Source: Candidatus Rokuibacteriota bacterium (lineage in GTDB: Bacteria; Methylomirabilota; Methylomirabilia; Rokubacteriales; CSP1-6). From it: a stretch of 64,000 nucleotides of DNA. Position numbers and translations under genes: made by a program. The stretch spans positions 43,020 to 107,019 of the forward strand of contig JACPSW010000033.1 in the NCBI GenBank assembly GCA_016193045.1. Direction: 5' to 3'. Below are positions 18,104 through 26,480 of this stretch, in pieces. The notes beneath the pieces were generated by a model, which ran no database searches, had not been told where the DNA came from, and saw nothing but the letters and a program-made list of their open reading frames with translations. Numbering within the stretch: the stretch's first letter is position 1; each line of letters opens with the position of its first letter.

Positions 18104-18859
18104 TCAGTGGATGTCCAGGACGACGGCGTCGCCGGCGTAGACGTTCAGGCTTTCAGGTCGGAGGTACCCCACCACGGTGATGCCGAGCTGCTCGGCGAGG
18201 CCCACGGCCATCTCCGTGGGGGAGGTCCGGGACGCCACCAGGGGCACTGCCATCCGGGCCGCCTTCAGCAGCATCTCGGAGGAGATCCGTCCGGTGGAGA
18301 GGAGGATCTGGTCGGTCGTGGGAATTCCCTTCAACAGCGCTTCGCCCATGATCTTGTCCACTGCGTTGTGGCGCCCTACGTCCTCGGCGACGATCAGAAG
18401 CCGGTCCGCGTCGCTGAGGGCCGCCCCGTGGATCCCCCGGGAGGCGCGGTAGTGCATGGCTGCGGCGAAGAGGTCCTTCATCCGCTCGGAGAGCTGCGCG
18501 GGGTGGACTTTCAGCGACGAACGGATCTGGGGGAACAGACGGGGGTCGATCCTGAAGGTGATGCCGCCCCCACAGCCCGACGTGAGGATGCGCTCGGTGG
18601 GGAGATCCACCTCGCGCGTGAGGGTCACGTCCGCCCGGCCGTCCACCTCGGAGACGTCCAGCCGCTGGATCTCGTCGAGCGACGCGATGACTTTCTCGAG
18701 CCAGAGGTACCCCACGACCAGGCAATCGAGCTTGAGCGGGGAGCAGAGGAGGGTGACGAACTTCTGGCCGTTGACGTAGATCACGAGCGGCTGCTCGCGG
18801 ACGATCTCCCCCTTGACCTCTTCCGTCTTGCCGCCGTGCAACCGGACGAAGCTACGCAT
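18104..18859 (-). CDS. fdhD: Formate dehydrogenase accessory sulfurtransferase FdhD
   Basis: 251 residues. FdhD delivers sulfur to the bis-MGD cofactor of formate dehydrogenase. The active-site loop reads TSGCGGGITF, so only one Cys of the CxxC pair found in Escherichia coli FdhD is kept. The EDVGRHNAVDK and STGRISSEM motifs are canonical. A perfect TATAAT lies only 9 bases upstream of the ATG and there is no clear RBS, so the transcript may be leaderless. Confidence 0.92.
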   Translation of the reverse strand: MRSFVRLHGGKTEEVKGEIVREQPLVIYVNGQKFVTLLCSPLKLDCLVVGYLWLEKVIASLDEIQRLDVSEVDGRADVTLTREVDLPTERILTSGCGGGITFRIDPRLFPQIRSSLKVHPAQLSERMKDLFAAAMHYRASRGIHGAALSDADRLLIVAEDVGRHNAVDKIMGEALLKGIPTTDQILLSTGRISSEMLLKAARMAVPLVASRTSPTEMAVGLAEQLGITVVGYLRPESLNVYAGDAVVLDIH

Positions 18860-18868
18860 CGTGCCGCT

Positions 18869-18874
18869 ATTATA
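18869..18874 (-). promoter_or_regulatory. -10 box TATAAT for fdhD
   Basis: A perfect TATAAT is rare in this GC-rich sequence. It lies between the alternative oxidase stop and the fdhD ATG, with no TTGACA-like -35. The expected start site is within a few bases of the ATG at 18859. Confidence 0.45.
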
Positions 18875-18888
18875 TGCTCAGGACGCGG

Positions 18889-19545
18889 TTAGTGGAAGCG
18901 CGCCGCCGCGATCCGCGCCAGGCTCTCCTCCTTGTGCACCCGCTCGTCGTAGCCGATCTGCCGGAAGAGATCGGCCAGGGAGGCGAACTTGCCGTAGTCG
19001 TCAGCAAACATACTTTCGAAAGGCTCCCTCTCGAGAGCGGGGTTCTCGGCCACGTATGCCATGTACTCGTGCTCGGCGTGGTCCTCGAAGTGGGCGTTCA
19101 TCAGATAGCTCCACGCCGGCCGGATCACGTACAGCAGCCAGGAGATGTGGTAGTACACGAAGGCGATTACCTGGGGGATGAGCCGGTACCAAACAAAATT
19201 CTCATGGATGCCCTTCTTGTCGGTGAGCTCCTCCAGGATCAGCAGGTGCCATTGCTCGTTGTCCTGCTGGTCCCGGCTCTCCTTGACGCGGTCGAACACG
19301 CGGCGGGCGAAGTCCGGGCGCGCGTGGGTGTGGGTGATCGCGATGTAGGCCACGTGCTCCCAGGACTGGTAGGGGACCCGGGCGATGACCTCCAGGACCT
19401 TGAACTTCGAGAGCGTCCGCCGCCGGCCGTAGAGGAGGTCCATCGCGACGAACAGGATGCGCGAGAGAATACCGTAGCGCATGCGCGGAGAGCCGCGAGA
19501 TTTCTCTTGCTCCCGCTTGAGCTGTTCCGGGGGCAGGCGCTCCAT
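18889..19545 (-). CDS. aox: Alternative oxidase/PTOX-like diiron quinol oxidase
   Basis: 218 residues. All expected diiron ligands of the alternative oxidase family can be placed: E52 in LEVIARVPY, E97 and H100 in NEQWH, E154 in HFEDH, E201 and H204 in DERVH. EVIARVPY and NExxHLLI are as in cyanobacterial/plastid PTOX. It would oxidise quinol and reduce oxygen to water without pumping protons, as a monotopic membrane protein; VIAFVYYHISWLLYVI is the likely membrane-facing helix. The ATG at 19545 follows GAGG. It lies between the FDH genes and their accessory genes, suggesting a formate-to-oxygen short circuit. Confidence 0.82.
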   Translation of the reverse strand: MERLPPEQLKREQEKSRGSPRMRYGILSRILFVAMDLLYGRRRTLSKFKVLEVIARVPYQSWEHVAYIAITHTHARPDFARRVFDRVKESRDQQDNEQWHLLILEELTDKKGIHENFVWYRLIPQVIAFVYYHISWLLYVIRPAWSYLMNAHFEDHAEHEYMAYVAENPALEREPFESMFADDYGKFASLADLFRQIGYDERVHKEESLARIAAARFH

Positions 19546-19552
19546 CGTCCTC

Positions 19553-19584
19553 AAAAATGAAGAGGCCCCGCGGGGGGCCCCTTC
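19553..19584 (-). terminator. Intrinsic terminator after the formate dehydrogenase operon
   Basis: On the minus strand an 11-bp stem (GAAGGGGCCCC / GGGGCCTCTTC, one G-U pair) is followed directly by ATTTTTG. It lies between the nrfD stop and the oxidase start. Reading through it would be needed to co-transcribe the oxidase. Confidence 0.75.
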
Positions 19585-19607
19585 GCCATCTCACACGCGG
19601 TGAGAAT

Positions 19608-20534
19608 CTAGGACAGCACGACCTGGCCGGCAGCGATGATGACGTACTTGACCAAGAAGCCGCCGACCAGGATCAGGACCGCCGAGATCGCCAGGAGCCC
19701 GGGCTGGCGCGTCACGATCTGAAGGACGAACGGAACGATCAGGCCGACCGCCACCGCGCCCACCCAGAAGATCAGGCTGTACGGGCCGCTCAGGAGCAGC
19801 GCCAGCGACTGGGGGGTGCCCTCGCCGCCCGACATGCCAACCCTCAGGAGGAAGAGGGCAAGCGTCGCTGCCTGAAGCAGCAGAACCGGGATGATGATCT
19901 GCCGGAGCCGGCCCACTGTCCCGCCGGCCTCCTGACCGAGCAACGACAGGATCAGCGCGATGGCGGCCGCCCCGGTGCTGGCCCCGACGGCCAAAAACAG
20001 GGCGCCGAGGAAGCTCCCGTTCTGAAAGAGCGGCCGGGCCGTGGCGCCGAGGAGCACACCGGGATAGGCCGCCAGGAAGAAGCCGAAGAACCCCCCGATG
20101 ACCCCGACGGTGGTGCGCAGGGCCGAGAGGTTGCGCCCCCGCTTGGCGTCCTCCAGGAACACCGAGAGCGCTGCCAGGAACGCAAGGGCGCTGAATCCGA
20201 GGAGGGCCCAGGCGCCCATGTTCATCGGCGAGAACGGCTTGATATGGAACGGCCCGATGTTGATCGTGGCCGCCCCGATCGCCGGGTCGGGCTTGAAGCT
20301 CACGAGCATGTGCAGGAAGCGGCTGGGCACCCCCAGGTCCACGATGAGCAAGATCGGGCACGGGATCACGGCGAGGAGGGCCAGGTAGTAGCCGACCCTG
20401 ACCACGCTGCGATTCCGCTCCCCGCCCAGGAGATGGGCGATGGTGGCTATCACGAACGCCCCGCCGGCGAGCCCCGCCAGGAAAAAGTAGAGGTCGATCA
20501 AAAGCGGCCAATCGGCGCGCTGGAGGAGGGGCAT
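19608..20534 (-). CDS. nrfD: Formate dehydrogenase membrane subunit, NrfD/PsrC type
   Basis: 308 residues with about eight to nine membrane helices of the NrfD family (N-terminal WPLLIDLYFFLAGLAGGAF is typical). It replaces the cytochrome b gamma subunit of FDH-N and should pass electrons from the FdhB clusters to the quinone pool. It is 3 bases downstream of fdhB. No heme ligands are expected or seen. Confidence 0.85.
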   Translation of the reverse strand: MPLLQRADWPLLIDLYFFLAGLAGGAFVIATIAHLLGGERNRSVVRVGYYLALLAVIPCPILLIVDLGVPSRFLHMLVSFKPDPAIGAATINIGPFHIKPFSPMNMGAWALLGFSALAFLAALSVFLEDAKRGRNLSALRTTVGVIGGFFGFFLAAYPGVLLGATARPLFQNGSFLGALFLAVGASTGAAAIALILSLLGQEAGGTVGRLRQIIIPVLLLQAATLALFLLRVGMSGGEGTPQSLALLLSGPYSLIFWVGAVAVGLIVPFVLQIVTRQPGLLAISAVLILVGGFLVKYVIIAAGQVVLS

Positions 20535-20537
20535 CGG

Positions 20538-21305
20538 CTACTCCTTCCCGCCCCGCTCCCTGAACGCCACCATCGCCCCGATGCCGACCAGCAGGGCCGA
20601 GCCGATGGACAGGAGCGAGTCCACGAGGACGTTGTTCTGGGGGAGCCGCGGCTTCTCCGGCAGGCCGTACACCGACGGCTTGTCCAGGAGGAGGAAGAAC
20701 GCGTTGAGGCCGCCCAGCGGGCCGTTCTGGTCCTCGCCGTAGAGCTGCGCGTTCTTGTACCCCATCTTCTTCAATTCCTCGGCGCGCTTGCGGGCCTTGG
20801 CCGCCAGTTCGTCCCTGAAGCCGAACTGAATGGATTCGGTCGGGCAGGCCTTGGCGCAGGCGGGGCCGAGGCCGTTGTGGAGCCGGTCGTTGCAGAACGT
20901 GCACTTGCTCGCGCGCCCGGTGTCGTGGTTGAAGGCCACCACGCCGAACGGGCAGGCCGACACGCAGTATCGGCAGCCGTTACAGATGTCCTGGTTGATG
21001 TTGACGGTGCCGTACTGGGTCCGGTAGATGGCGCCGGTAGGGCAGGCCTCCAGGCACCCTGCCTGGGCACAGTGTTTGCAGACATCGGACATCAGGTTCC
21101 ACTGGAGCCCGCCCTTGTCGTCCTTCTCCTCGAAGAACCGCACGAGGCGGTAGCTCTTGTCGGTGAAGTGGGCGTGGTTCTGGTAGGTCCCCGTCCACTC
21201 GGGCTCCTCTGCTTCTAGCTGGTTCCACTGCTTGCAGGCGACCTGACAGGCACGGCAGCCGATGCACAGGGAGACATCCGTGAACATCGCGACAGTGCGC
21301 GCCAT
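20538..21305 (-). CDS. fdhB: Formate dehydrogenase iron-sulfur subunit FdhB
   Basis: 255 residues with four ferredoxin-like clusters: CIGCRACQVAC, CKHCAQAGCLEACP, CNGCRYCVSACP and CTFCNDRL...CAKACP. A single C-terminal helix (LLSIGSALLVGIGAMVAF) anchors it. It carries electrons from FdhA to the NrfD subunit. It begins 2 bases after fdhA. Confidence 0.92.
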   Translation of the reverse strand: MARTVAMFTDVSLCIGCRACQVACKQWNQLEAEEPEWTGTYQNHAHFTDKSYRLVRFFEEKDDKGGLQWNLMSDVCKHCAQAGCLEACPTGAIYRTQYGTVNINQDICNGCRYCVSACPFGVVAFNHDTGRASKCTFCNDRLHNGLGPACAKACPTESIQFGFRDELAAKARKRAEELKKMGYKNAQLYGEDQNGPLGGLNAFFLLLDKPSVYGLPEKPRLPQNNVLVDSLLSIGSALLVGIGAMVAFRERGGKE

Positions 21306-21307
21306 GG

Positions 21308-24300
21308 CTAGGCCACCCCCTTTCTCACATTACAGAGGAGCGCTTTGGACTCCTGGATGAACGTCGTGGGGTCTCCCAGGCTCGCAACCAGGTCGTTGGT
21401 GATGTCCCCCCGGGCCGACTTCGTTGCACCCTGGTACCCCCAGTGCCACGGGATCCCGACCTGGTAAACTTTCTTGCCGTTGATGATGAACGGCCGGATC
21501 CGCTCCGTGACCATGGCCTGCACCTTGATCTTCGCGCGCGGCGTCTCGACCGTGATCATGTCGCCGTTGGCGATCCCCAGCTCCTTGGCCATCTCGGGAC
21601 CGATCTCAGCGAAGTGGCCATAGAAGAGCTCGGAGAGCCACGGCACGTGCCGCGACATTCCCGCCGCATGGTGCTCGGTCAGCCGGTAGGTGGTGAGGAT
21701 GTAAGGGTACTTGTCGGGCGTCCCGAGCTTGTTCAGATCGCCGATGTCGTACACCTTGGCCACGGGGTTGTTGTCCACCTTCGACAGGAGATTCTTTGTG
21801 GGCGACTCGAACGGCTCGTAGTGCTCGGGGAACGGGCCGTCCAGGATGGAGGCGAAGAACTGCCCCCTGCCGTGAGGGTTCATGATGAACGTGTCGATGC
21901 CGCTGATCCCCTTGAGCAGCCCCTCCTTCGCCCGCGGCGCGTCCGGCGCCATGGCCAGGCCAAAGTCGGGCACGTCCAGCCCGACCCACTTCTTCTCGCC
22001 CGCGTCCCACCAGATGAGCTTCTTCTTCTCGCTCCACGGCTTGCCCGCGGCGTCCGCCGAGGCACGGTTGTAGAGGATGCGCCGGTTGGCGGGCCAGACG
22101 AACCCCCACTCGTGGGCCAGGTAGTCGCCTTCCTTGGACTTCCCGCGCCGGGCGGCCAGGTTTTTCCCCTCCTCGGGGTAGATGCCGCCGTAAATCCAGT
22201 TGCCGCACGCCGTCAGGCCGTCGTCCCTCAGCTGGACGAAGGTCTTCAGGTGATCGCCCTTCTTAAAGAGGACCTTGCCGTCCTTGTCGGTGATGTCGTC
22301 GGTGGCGTAGCCGTTGATCTCCTTGAGTACCAGCTCCATCTTGGGCTCCTTCTTGGGCCCCTGGGGCTGGTAGTCCCACACGAGATCCAGGACCGGCCGA
22401 TCCTTCTTGGCCTTGGAATCCTTGTAGAGGGCCTGCACCCGACTGCCGACGTCCACGATGAAGGCGGCGTCGGAGCGGGCGTCTCCGGGCGGCTCAACGG
22501 CCTTGGTGTGCCACTGGGCCAGTCGCATGGTGTTGGTGATGGATCCGTCCTTCTCCGCCGCGGGGGCCCCGGGGATGAAAAACACCTCGACCTTGGACGA
22601 CGTGGGATCGATCCCGGGCTCTTTCCAGACCGCCGCCGTGTCGGTCTCGAAGAGGTCCACCACCACGAGCCACTCCAGGTTCCGGAGAGCGGCCCGGGCC
22701 ATTTTGGCGTTGGGGCTGTCCACCGCCGGGTTCTGGCCCATGCAGATGAAGCCCTTCACCTGCTTCTTGTACATGCCCACCAGGAAGTGCTGGTGGGAGT
22801 AGGCATCCGCCTTCTCGCGCTTGGGGAGATAGTCGAAGGCGAAATCGTTCTCCTTGATCGCCGCCGGCCCCCACCACGCCTTGAGCTGGCTCACGACGAA
22901 CTTCGGGTTGTTGACCCAGAACCCGCCCTTGGGCGTCGTCTTCTCCAGGTACTCCATGAGTGTCGTGTGAGGCCCCTGGAGCGGCATCGGGGGGTATCCC
23001 GGGAGCATATGGTAGAGGGTGCCGAAGTCTGTGGCACCCTGGACGTTGGAGTGGCCGCGAAGGGCCACGACGCCGCCGCCCGGCCGGCCGATGTTCCCCA
23101 GGAGGAGCTGGAGCATGCAGAGCGACCGAATCTGCTGGACGCCGTTGGTGGACTGGTTGAGCTGGAGCGCGTACGAGATGGTGCCCGTCTTGTCGGGGCC
23201 CGACGCCGAACAATAAATGTCGGCCACCTTCAGGAACAGGTCCTTCGGGATCCCGCAAACCCGCTCCACCATGTCGGGGGTGTAGCGGCTGTAATGGCGC
23301 CGGAGGAGCTGGAAGACGCAGTTGGGATCGCGGAGCGTCGGGTCCTGCCGGGGATAGCCGTTCTCGTCCAGCTGGAACTTCCAGGCGGACTGGTCGTAAC
23401 TCCGCTTGGCCGGTTCATAGCCCGTGAACAGGCCGTTCAGGTCCGTCGGGGTCTTGAACTTCAGATCCACCAAGAAGGGGGCGTTGGTGTTGGTGACGAC
23501 GTAGTCGTGGAAGTACTTCTTGCTCTCGATGGCGTAGCGGATGAGCCCGCCGAAGAACACGATGTTGGTCCCCGAGCGGATCGGGACCCAGATGTCGGCG
23601 GTCGCCGAGGTGCGGGTAAAGCGCGGATCCACGTGGATGATCTTCGCCCCGCGCTCCTTAGCCTTCATCACCCACTTGTAGCTGACCGGGTGGCATTCGG
23701 CCCAGTTGGAGGTCGGCATGATCACGTCGGCGTTCACGACGTCGATCAGGTTGGTGGTCATCGCCCCGCGGCCGAAGGTCGCGCCCAGGGCCGGCACCGT
23801 GGCCGAGTGGCAGAGGCGGGCCGAGTTTTCGAGGTTGACGAGGCCCATGGCCCGGGAGAGCTTGGCGATGAGGTAGTTCTCCTCGTTGTCGAGGACCGAG
23901 GAGCCCAGCCACGCAATCCCCTCGCAGCGGTTGACCGTGACCTCCTTGTCTGCCACCTTGACCTTCTCGACGAAGGTCACGTCCCGGGCTTTTTTGATCC
24001 GCTGGGCGATCTGCTCCATCATCCAGTCGAGGGGCTTCTCCTCCCACTTGTCGCTCCCGGGGGCGCGGTACATGCCCTTCGTCCAGCGCCTTTCATTGAT
24101 CGACAACTGGTAGGTCGAGGACCCCTTCGGGCAGAGGGCGCCCTCCGTGTGCGGGGTTGTGGGGTCGCCTTCGATGTCGATGATCTTTCCGTCTTTGACG
24201 TAGATCAGCTGGGCGCAGCCCACCGCGCAATAAGGACACACTCCGGGGAAGGCTTTGGCTTCTTTGATCCGGATGGAGGTGGCGAAGGACTCGACGGCTC

Positions 24301-24385
24301 CGAGGTCGAGCGCGCGGCCGCCCGCCAGCACTCCGGCCGCCGTTGCCCCACCGTACTTGAAGAAATCCCGCCGTGAAAGGGCCAT
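21308..24385 (-). CDS. fdhA: Formate dehydrogenase catalytic subunit (Mo/W bis-MGD), Cys variant
   Basis: 1025 residues. It has a Tat signal (SRRDFFKYGGATAAGVL), a [4Fe-4S] motif at C50, C53, C57 and C85, and the FdhN/FdhO-type active-site segment ARLCHSATVPALG. C192 is where the Escherichia coli enzymes have selenocysteine, so this is a Cys homologue. GRGAMTTN and the C-terminal molybdopterin-binding domain are present. Tat export places it on the outside of the membrane with FdhB and NrfD. A strong promoter lies 69 bases upstream. Confidence 0.93.
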   Translation of the reverse strand: MALSRRDFFKYGGATAAGVLAGGRALDLGAVESFATSIRIKEAKAFPGVCPYCAVGCAQLIYVKDGKIIDIEGDPTTPHTEGALCPKGSSTYQLSINERRWTKGMYRAPGSDKWEEKPLDWMMEQIAQRIKKARDVTFVEKVKVADKEVTVNRCEGIAWLGSSVLDNEENYLIAKLSRAMGLVNLENSARLCHSATVPALGATFGRGAMTTNLIDVVNADVIMPTSNWAECHPVSYKWVMKAKERGAKIIHVDPRFTRTSATADIWVPIRSGTNIVFFGGLIRYAIESKKYFHDYVVTNTNAPFLVDLKFKTPTDLNGLFTGYEPAKRSYDQSAWKFQLDENGYPRQDPTLRDPNCVFQLLRRHYSRYTPDMVERVCGIPKDLFLKVADIYCSASGPDKTGTISYALQLNQSTNGVQQIRSLCMLQLLLGNIGRPGGGVVALRGHSNVQGATDFGTLYHMLPGYPPMPLQGPHTTLMEYLEKTTPKGGFWVNNPKFVVSQLKAWWGPAAIKENDFAFDYLPKREKADAYSHQHFLVGMYKKQVKGFICMGQNPAVDSPNAKMARAALRNLEWLVVVDLFETDTAAVWKEPGIDPTSSKVEVFFIPGAPAAEKDGSITNTMRLAQWHTKAVEPPGDARSDAAFIVDVGSRVQALYKDSKAKKDRPVLDLVWDYQPQGPKKEPKMELVLKEINGYATDDITDKDGKVLFKKGDHLKTFVQLRDDGLTACGNWIYGGIYPEEGKNLAARRGKSKEGDYLAHEWGFVWPANRRILYNRASADAAGKPWSEKKKLIWWDAGEKKWVGLDVPDFGLAMAPDAPRAKEGLLKGISGIDTFIMNPHGRGQFFASILDGPFPEHYEPFESPTKNLLSKVDNNPVAKVYDIGDLNKLGTPDKYPYILTTYRLTEHHAAGMSRHVPWLSELFYGHFAEIGPEMAKELGIANGDMITVETPRAKIKVQAMVTERIRPFIINGKKVYQVGIPWHWGYQGATKSARGDITNDLVASLGDPTTFIQESKALLCNVRKGVA

Positions 24386-24453
24386 GGTCGCACCCCTTTC
24401 AGAGGTCTTCCTTTGTGATTGTTTTCTCGTGGTTTGGCTTCAACTTGGCGTAA

Positions 24454-24482
24454 TTAGTAGTCAAAACGCACTAGGCTGTCAA
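24454..24482 (-). promoter_or_regulatory. Strong promoter for fdhA-fdhB-nrfD
   Basis: On the minus strand TTGACA (24482-24477), exactly 17 bases, then TACTAA (24459-24454). The leader to the fdhA ATG at 24385 is about 60 bases and AAGGGG precedes the start. Confidence 0.7.
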
Positions 24483-24540
24483 GAGGAAAAATATTCGAAC
24501 CGGGGGGGTGTGAAATGAAAAGAAATGACCGGTTACCGCA

Positions 24541-24819
24541 TCAATTGTCCTCCTTCGGCTTGAAGGTCTGGCAGTATTGCTGGAACCTCTCCTCCAGCGC
24601 CTGGCTGGCCTCCTCCGTCTGGCCCTGCGCCAGGAGGTCGACGATCCGGCGCCGGATTGCGTGCTCCAGAATGACTCCGCCGGAGACCGGGTCGTAGAAC
24701 CGCGAGAGTTCCAACAGCGTATGATTCACCGCGCGCGGGTCGGGGAACTGGGCCCGCGCCTGGTCGAAGAGCCGCTTGACGATCTCGGGGAGGTCCCGCC
24801 CTTCACGCCGCCTGGGCAT
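24541..24819 (-). CDS. Conserved-looking small protein of unknown function
   Basis: 92 residues, charged and helical (for example EEASQALEERFQQYCQTF), with no signal peptide or membrane segment. I do not recognise the family. It lies upstream of fdhA on the same strand but is separated from it by the strong fdh promoter. There is no good RBS, so the start is uncertain. It could be a helical regulatory or adaptor protein. Confidence 0.5.
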   Translation of the reverse strand: MPRRREGRDLPEIVKRLFDQARAQFPDPRAVNHTLLELSRFYDPVSGGVILEHAIRRRIVDLLAQGQTEEASQALEERFQQYCQTFKPKEDN

Positions 24820-24919
24820 GGGTCACGTTGGTGCTCGCTGACCTTTTTCTCCGCTCAGAGGCCGGAAACGCTTGGAACGCCGCGAATCTTTTCCGCCTCA
24901 TGATAGCACAAAATTGCGC

Positions 24920-24948
24920 TTGCCCGGAGTCGGGCCATTTGGTATAAG
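24920..24948 (+). promoter_or_regulatory. Promoter for the small gene at 25001
   Basis: TTGCCC (24920-24925), 17 bases, TATAAG (24943-24948). The leader is about 45 bases and ends with AAGGAGG. Confidence 0.55.
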
Positions 24949-25000
24949 GAGGCCATCGAGCAAGCCATTAGGCCCTCACGGTCAGAAGGAGGAATCTGCC

Positions 25001-25276
25001 ATGGCGCAGAGCTTGACCGATCTGATCCAGAAAAGTCGGCTGACGGTCGTATCGGTGGACAAGAGCGCCGGGCGTCTGCGCGTCCGCGACGACTCCGAGA
25101 TGTGCACCGACCTCACCTGTCAGGGGTCCCTGGTGGTCACGGAGGAGGAATCCCGCGCTGATCTCGGACTGATCAACCCGGGAGACATTATCAAGGTCGA
25201 GTTGAACGCGGGCCGGCCCGAAAAGATCGTGGTCGTCCGCCGGGCCTGGGAGGAGTACGCCAGCCCCGAGACCTAA
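25001..25276 (+). CDS. Small protein of unknown function
   Basis: 91 residues beginning MAQSLTDLIQKSRL after a near-perfect AAGGAGG RBS, with its own promoter and a strong terminator, so it is a well-delimited single-gene unit. The sequence alternates beta-like stretches (RLTVVSVDKSAGRLRVRD, KVELNAGRPEKIVVVRR) and looks like a small beta-barrel. It has two Cys in SEMCTDLTCQG that could bind metal or form a disulfide. I do not recognise the family. The upstream in-frame extension to 24872 has no RBS. Confidence 0.7.
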   Translation: MAQSLTDLIQKSRLTVVSVDKSAGRLRVRDDSEMCTDLTCQGSLVVTEEESRADLGLINPGDIIKVELNAGRPEKIVVVRRAWEEYASPET

Positions 25277-25300
25277 TTACTCGAAAGCCCCACTTGCGAA

Positions 25301-25334
25301 GGCCCTCCGGTTTCCCGGGAGGGCCTTTTTGTTT
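25301..25334 (+). terminator. Intrinsic terminator after the small gene
   Basis: A GC stem (GGCCCTC/GAGGGCC plus an inner CGG/CCG) at 25301-25325 is followed by TTTTTGTTT. It lies between two convergent genes and may also serve truA on the other strand, though the T-run is poorer there. Confidence 0.8.
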
Positions 25335-25342
25335 ACCTAGCG

Positions 25343-26098
25343 TCAGATGGATTCACGAGGGTAGGAGACGCGCAGCAGCGTGAGACCGTGTCCCGGGGCC
25401 GTCGGCCCCGCCCGGGTCCGGTCCCGCCCCAGGAGCAGCTCGGCCATCCACTCCGGCGGCCGATTCCCCCGGCCGATCTCCACGAGGCTCCCCACCACGT
25501 TTCGAACCATGTGATGGAGGAAGCTGTCGGCCGAGAGGAAGACACCCACGACGCCTCGCCGGGGCCGGAGGCGCCCGGAGTACAGCGTGCAGGTGGGCGT
25601 GCGCGCCCGCCCCGCCGCGGCGCAGAAGGCCGAGAAGTCGTGCTTGCCGCGGAGCGCCCTGAGCCCGCTCGCCATGGCGCGGAGGTCGAGGGCGCGCGGC
25701 ACGTGCCAGGCGTAGCGACGGAGCAGCGGGGTGGGCACCGGCCGGCTATCGATAAGGTAGACGTAGCGCTTGGACAGCGCCGAGCGGCGGGCGTCGAAGC
25801 CCGGGGGCGCCTCGGCGACGGCGAGGACGCGGATGTCCGGAGGGAGAACGCTGTTGAGGGCCGAGCGGATGGCCAGCGGGTGAAGCCGGCTCTCGACGAC
25901 GAGACTGGCGACCTGCCCCAGCGCGTGGACGCCGGCGTCGGTCCGGCTCGCGCCGATGAGCTTCAGGGGGCCGGAGAAGATCCGCGCGCACGCGTCAGTC
26001 AGGATCCCCTGGATGGTGGGCCGGGACGGCTGGATCTGCCAGCCGCTGTACGCGGTGCCGTCATAGGCGACGGCGAGGCGGAGGGTCCGCAGCGCCAC
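25343..26098 (-). CDS. truA: tRNA pseudouridine(38-40) synthase TruA
   Basis: 251 residues, normal for the family. The catalytic Asp is in SRTDAGVHALGQ; the N-terminal LAVAYDGTAYSGWQ motif and the C-terminal FLHHMVRNVVGSLVEIG motif are intact. It modifies the anticodon arm of many tRNAs. It is the last gene of the long amino-acid and phospholipid operon. Confidence 0.95.
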   Translation of the reverse strand: MALRTLRLAVAYDGTAYSGWQIQPSRPTIQGILTDACARIFSGPLKLIGASRTDAGVHALGQVASLVVESRLHPLAIRSALNSVLPPDIRVLAVAEAPPGFDARRSALSKRYVYLIDSRPVPTPLLRRYAWHVPRALDLRAMASGLRALRGKHDFSAFCAAAGRARTPTCTLYSGRLRPRRGVVGVFLSADSFLHHMVRNVVGSLVEIGRGNRPPEWMAELLLGRDRTRAGPTAPGHGLTLLRVSYPRESI

Positions 26099-26144
26099 GG
26101 CCGCCTAGCCTTCGCGCCGGGGTGCGACGCTTACCGGCACGGCA

Positions 26145-26477
26145 CTACCGGCGGGAGGAGCGGGAGCCCCGCCAGACCGAGCCTCCGGCGACGATCCACA
26201 GGAGTCCCACCAGCACCAGGAGCAGAAACTTGAAGGTCGTCTCCCAGCCGAACAGCGCCTGGCGAGCGCCCGGGAGGGATCGCAGGTAGTCCTGTCGCTC
26301 CACATCCTTGGGCTCGTAGTACGCCGGGTTGTACCCGCCCAGCGTCTCCGCGAGATCGACGATCCAGGGGACGACGACGTAGGCGATCACCACCACGGTG
26401 AACATCACGGCCAGGTAAAACTGACCGCGGCGTCGAACCCAGCGCCTGATCCGCCGCACCCTGGCCGTCGGGGACAC
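26145..26477 (-). CDS. Small membrane protein of unknown function
   Basis: 110 residues: a very basic N-terminus (RRIRRWVRRRG), a helix (YLAVMFTVVVIAYVVVPWIV), a loop with NPAYYEPKD, a second helix (FKFLLLVLVGLLWIVAGG) and a basic tail. By the positive-inside rule both ends are cytoplasmic. It lies between asd and truA with 3- and 46-base gaps. I do not recognise the family. Confidence 0.7.
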   Translation of the reverse strand: MSPTARVRRIRRWVRRRGQFYLAVMFTVVVIAYVVVPWIVDLAETLGGYNPAYYEPKDVERQDYLRSLPGARQALFGWETTFKFLLLVLVGLLWIVAGGSVWRGSRSSRR

Positions 26478-26480
26478 CCC

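Noticed and set aside
21308-24385. Nitrate reductase or a selenocysteine FDH
   Set aside because: The active-site segment ARLCHSATVPALG is FDH-N/O-like with Cys; there is no in-frame TGA.
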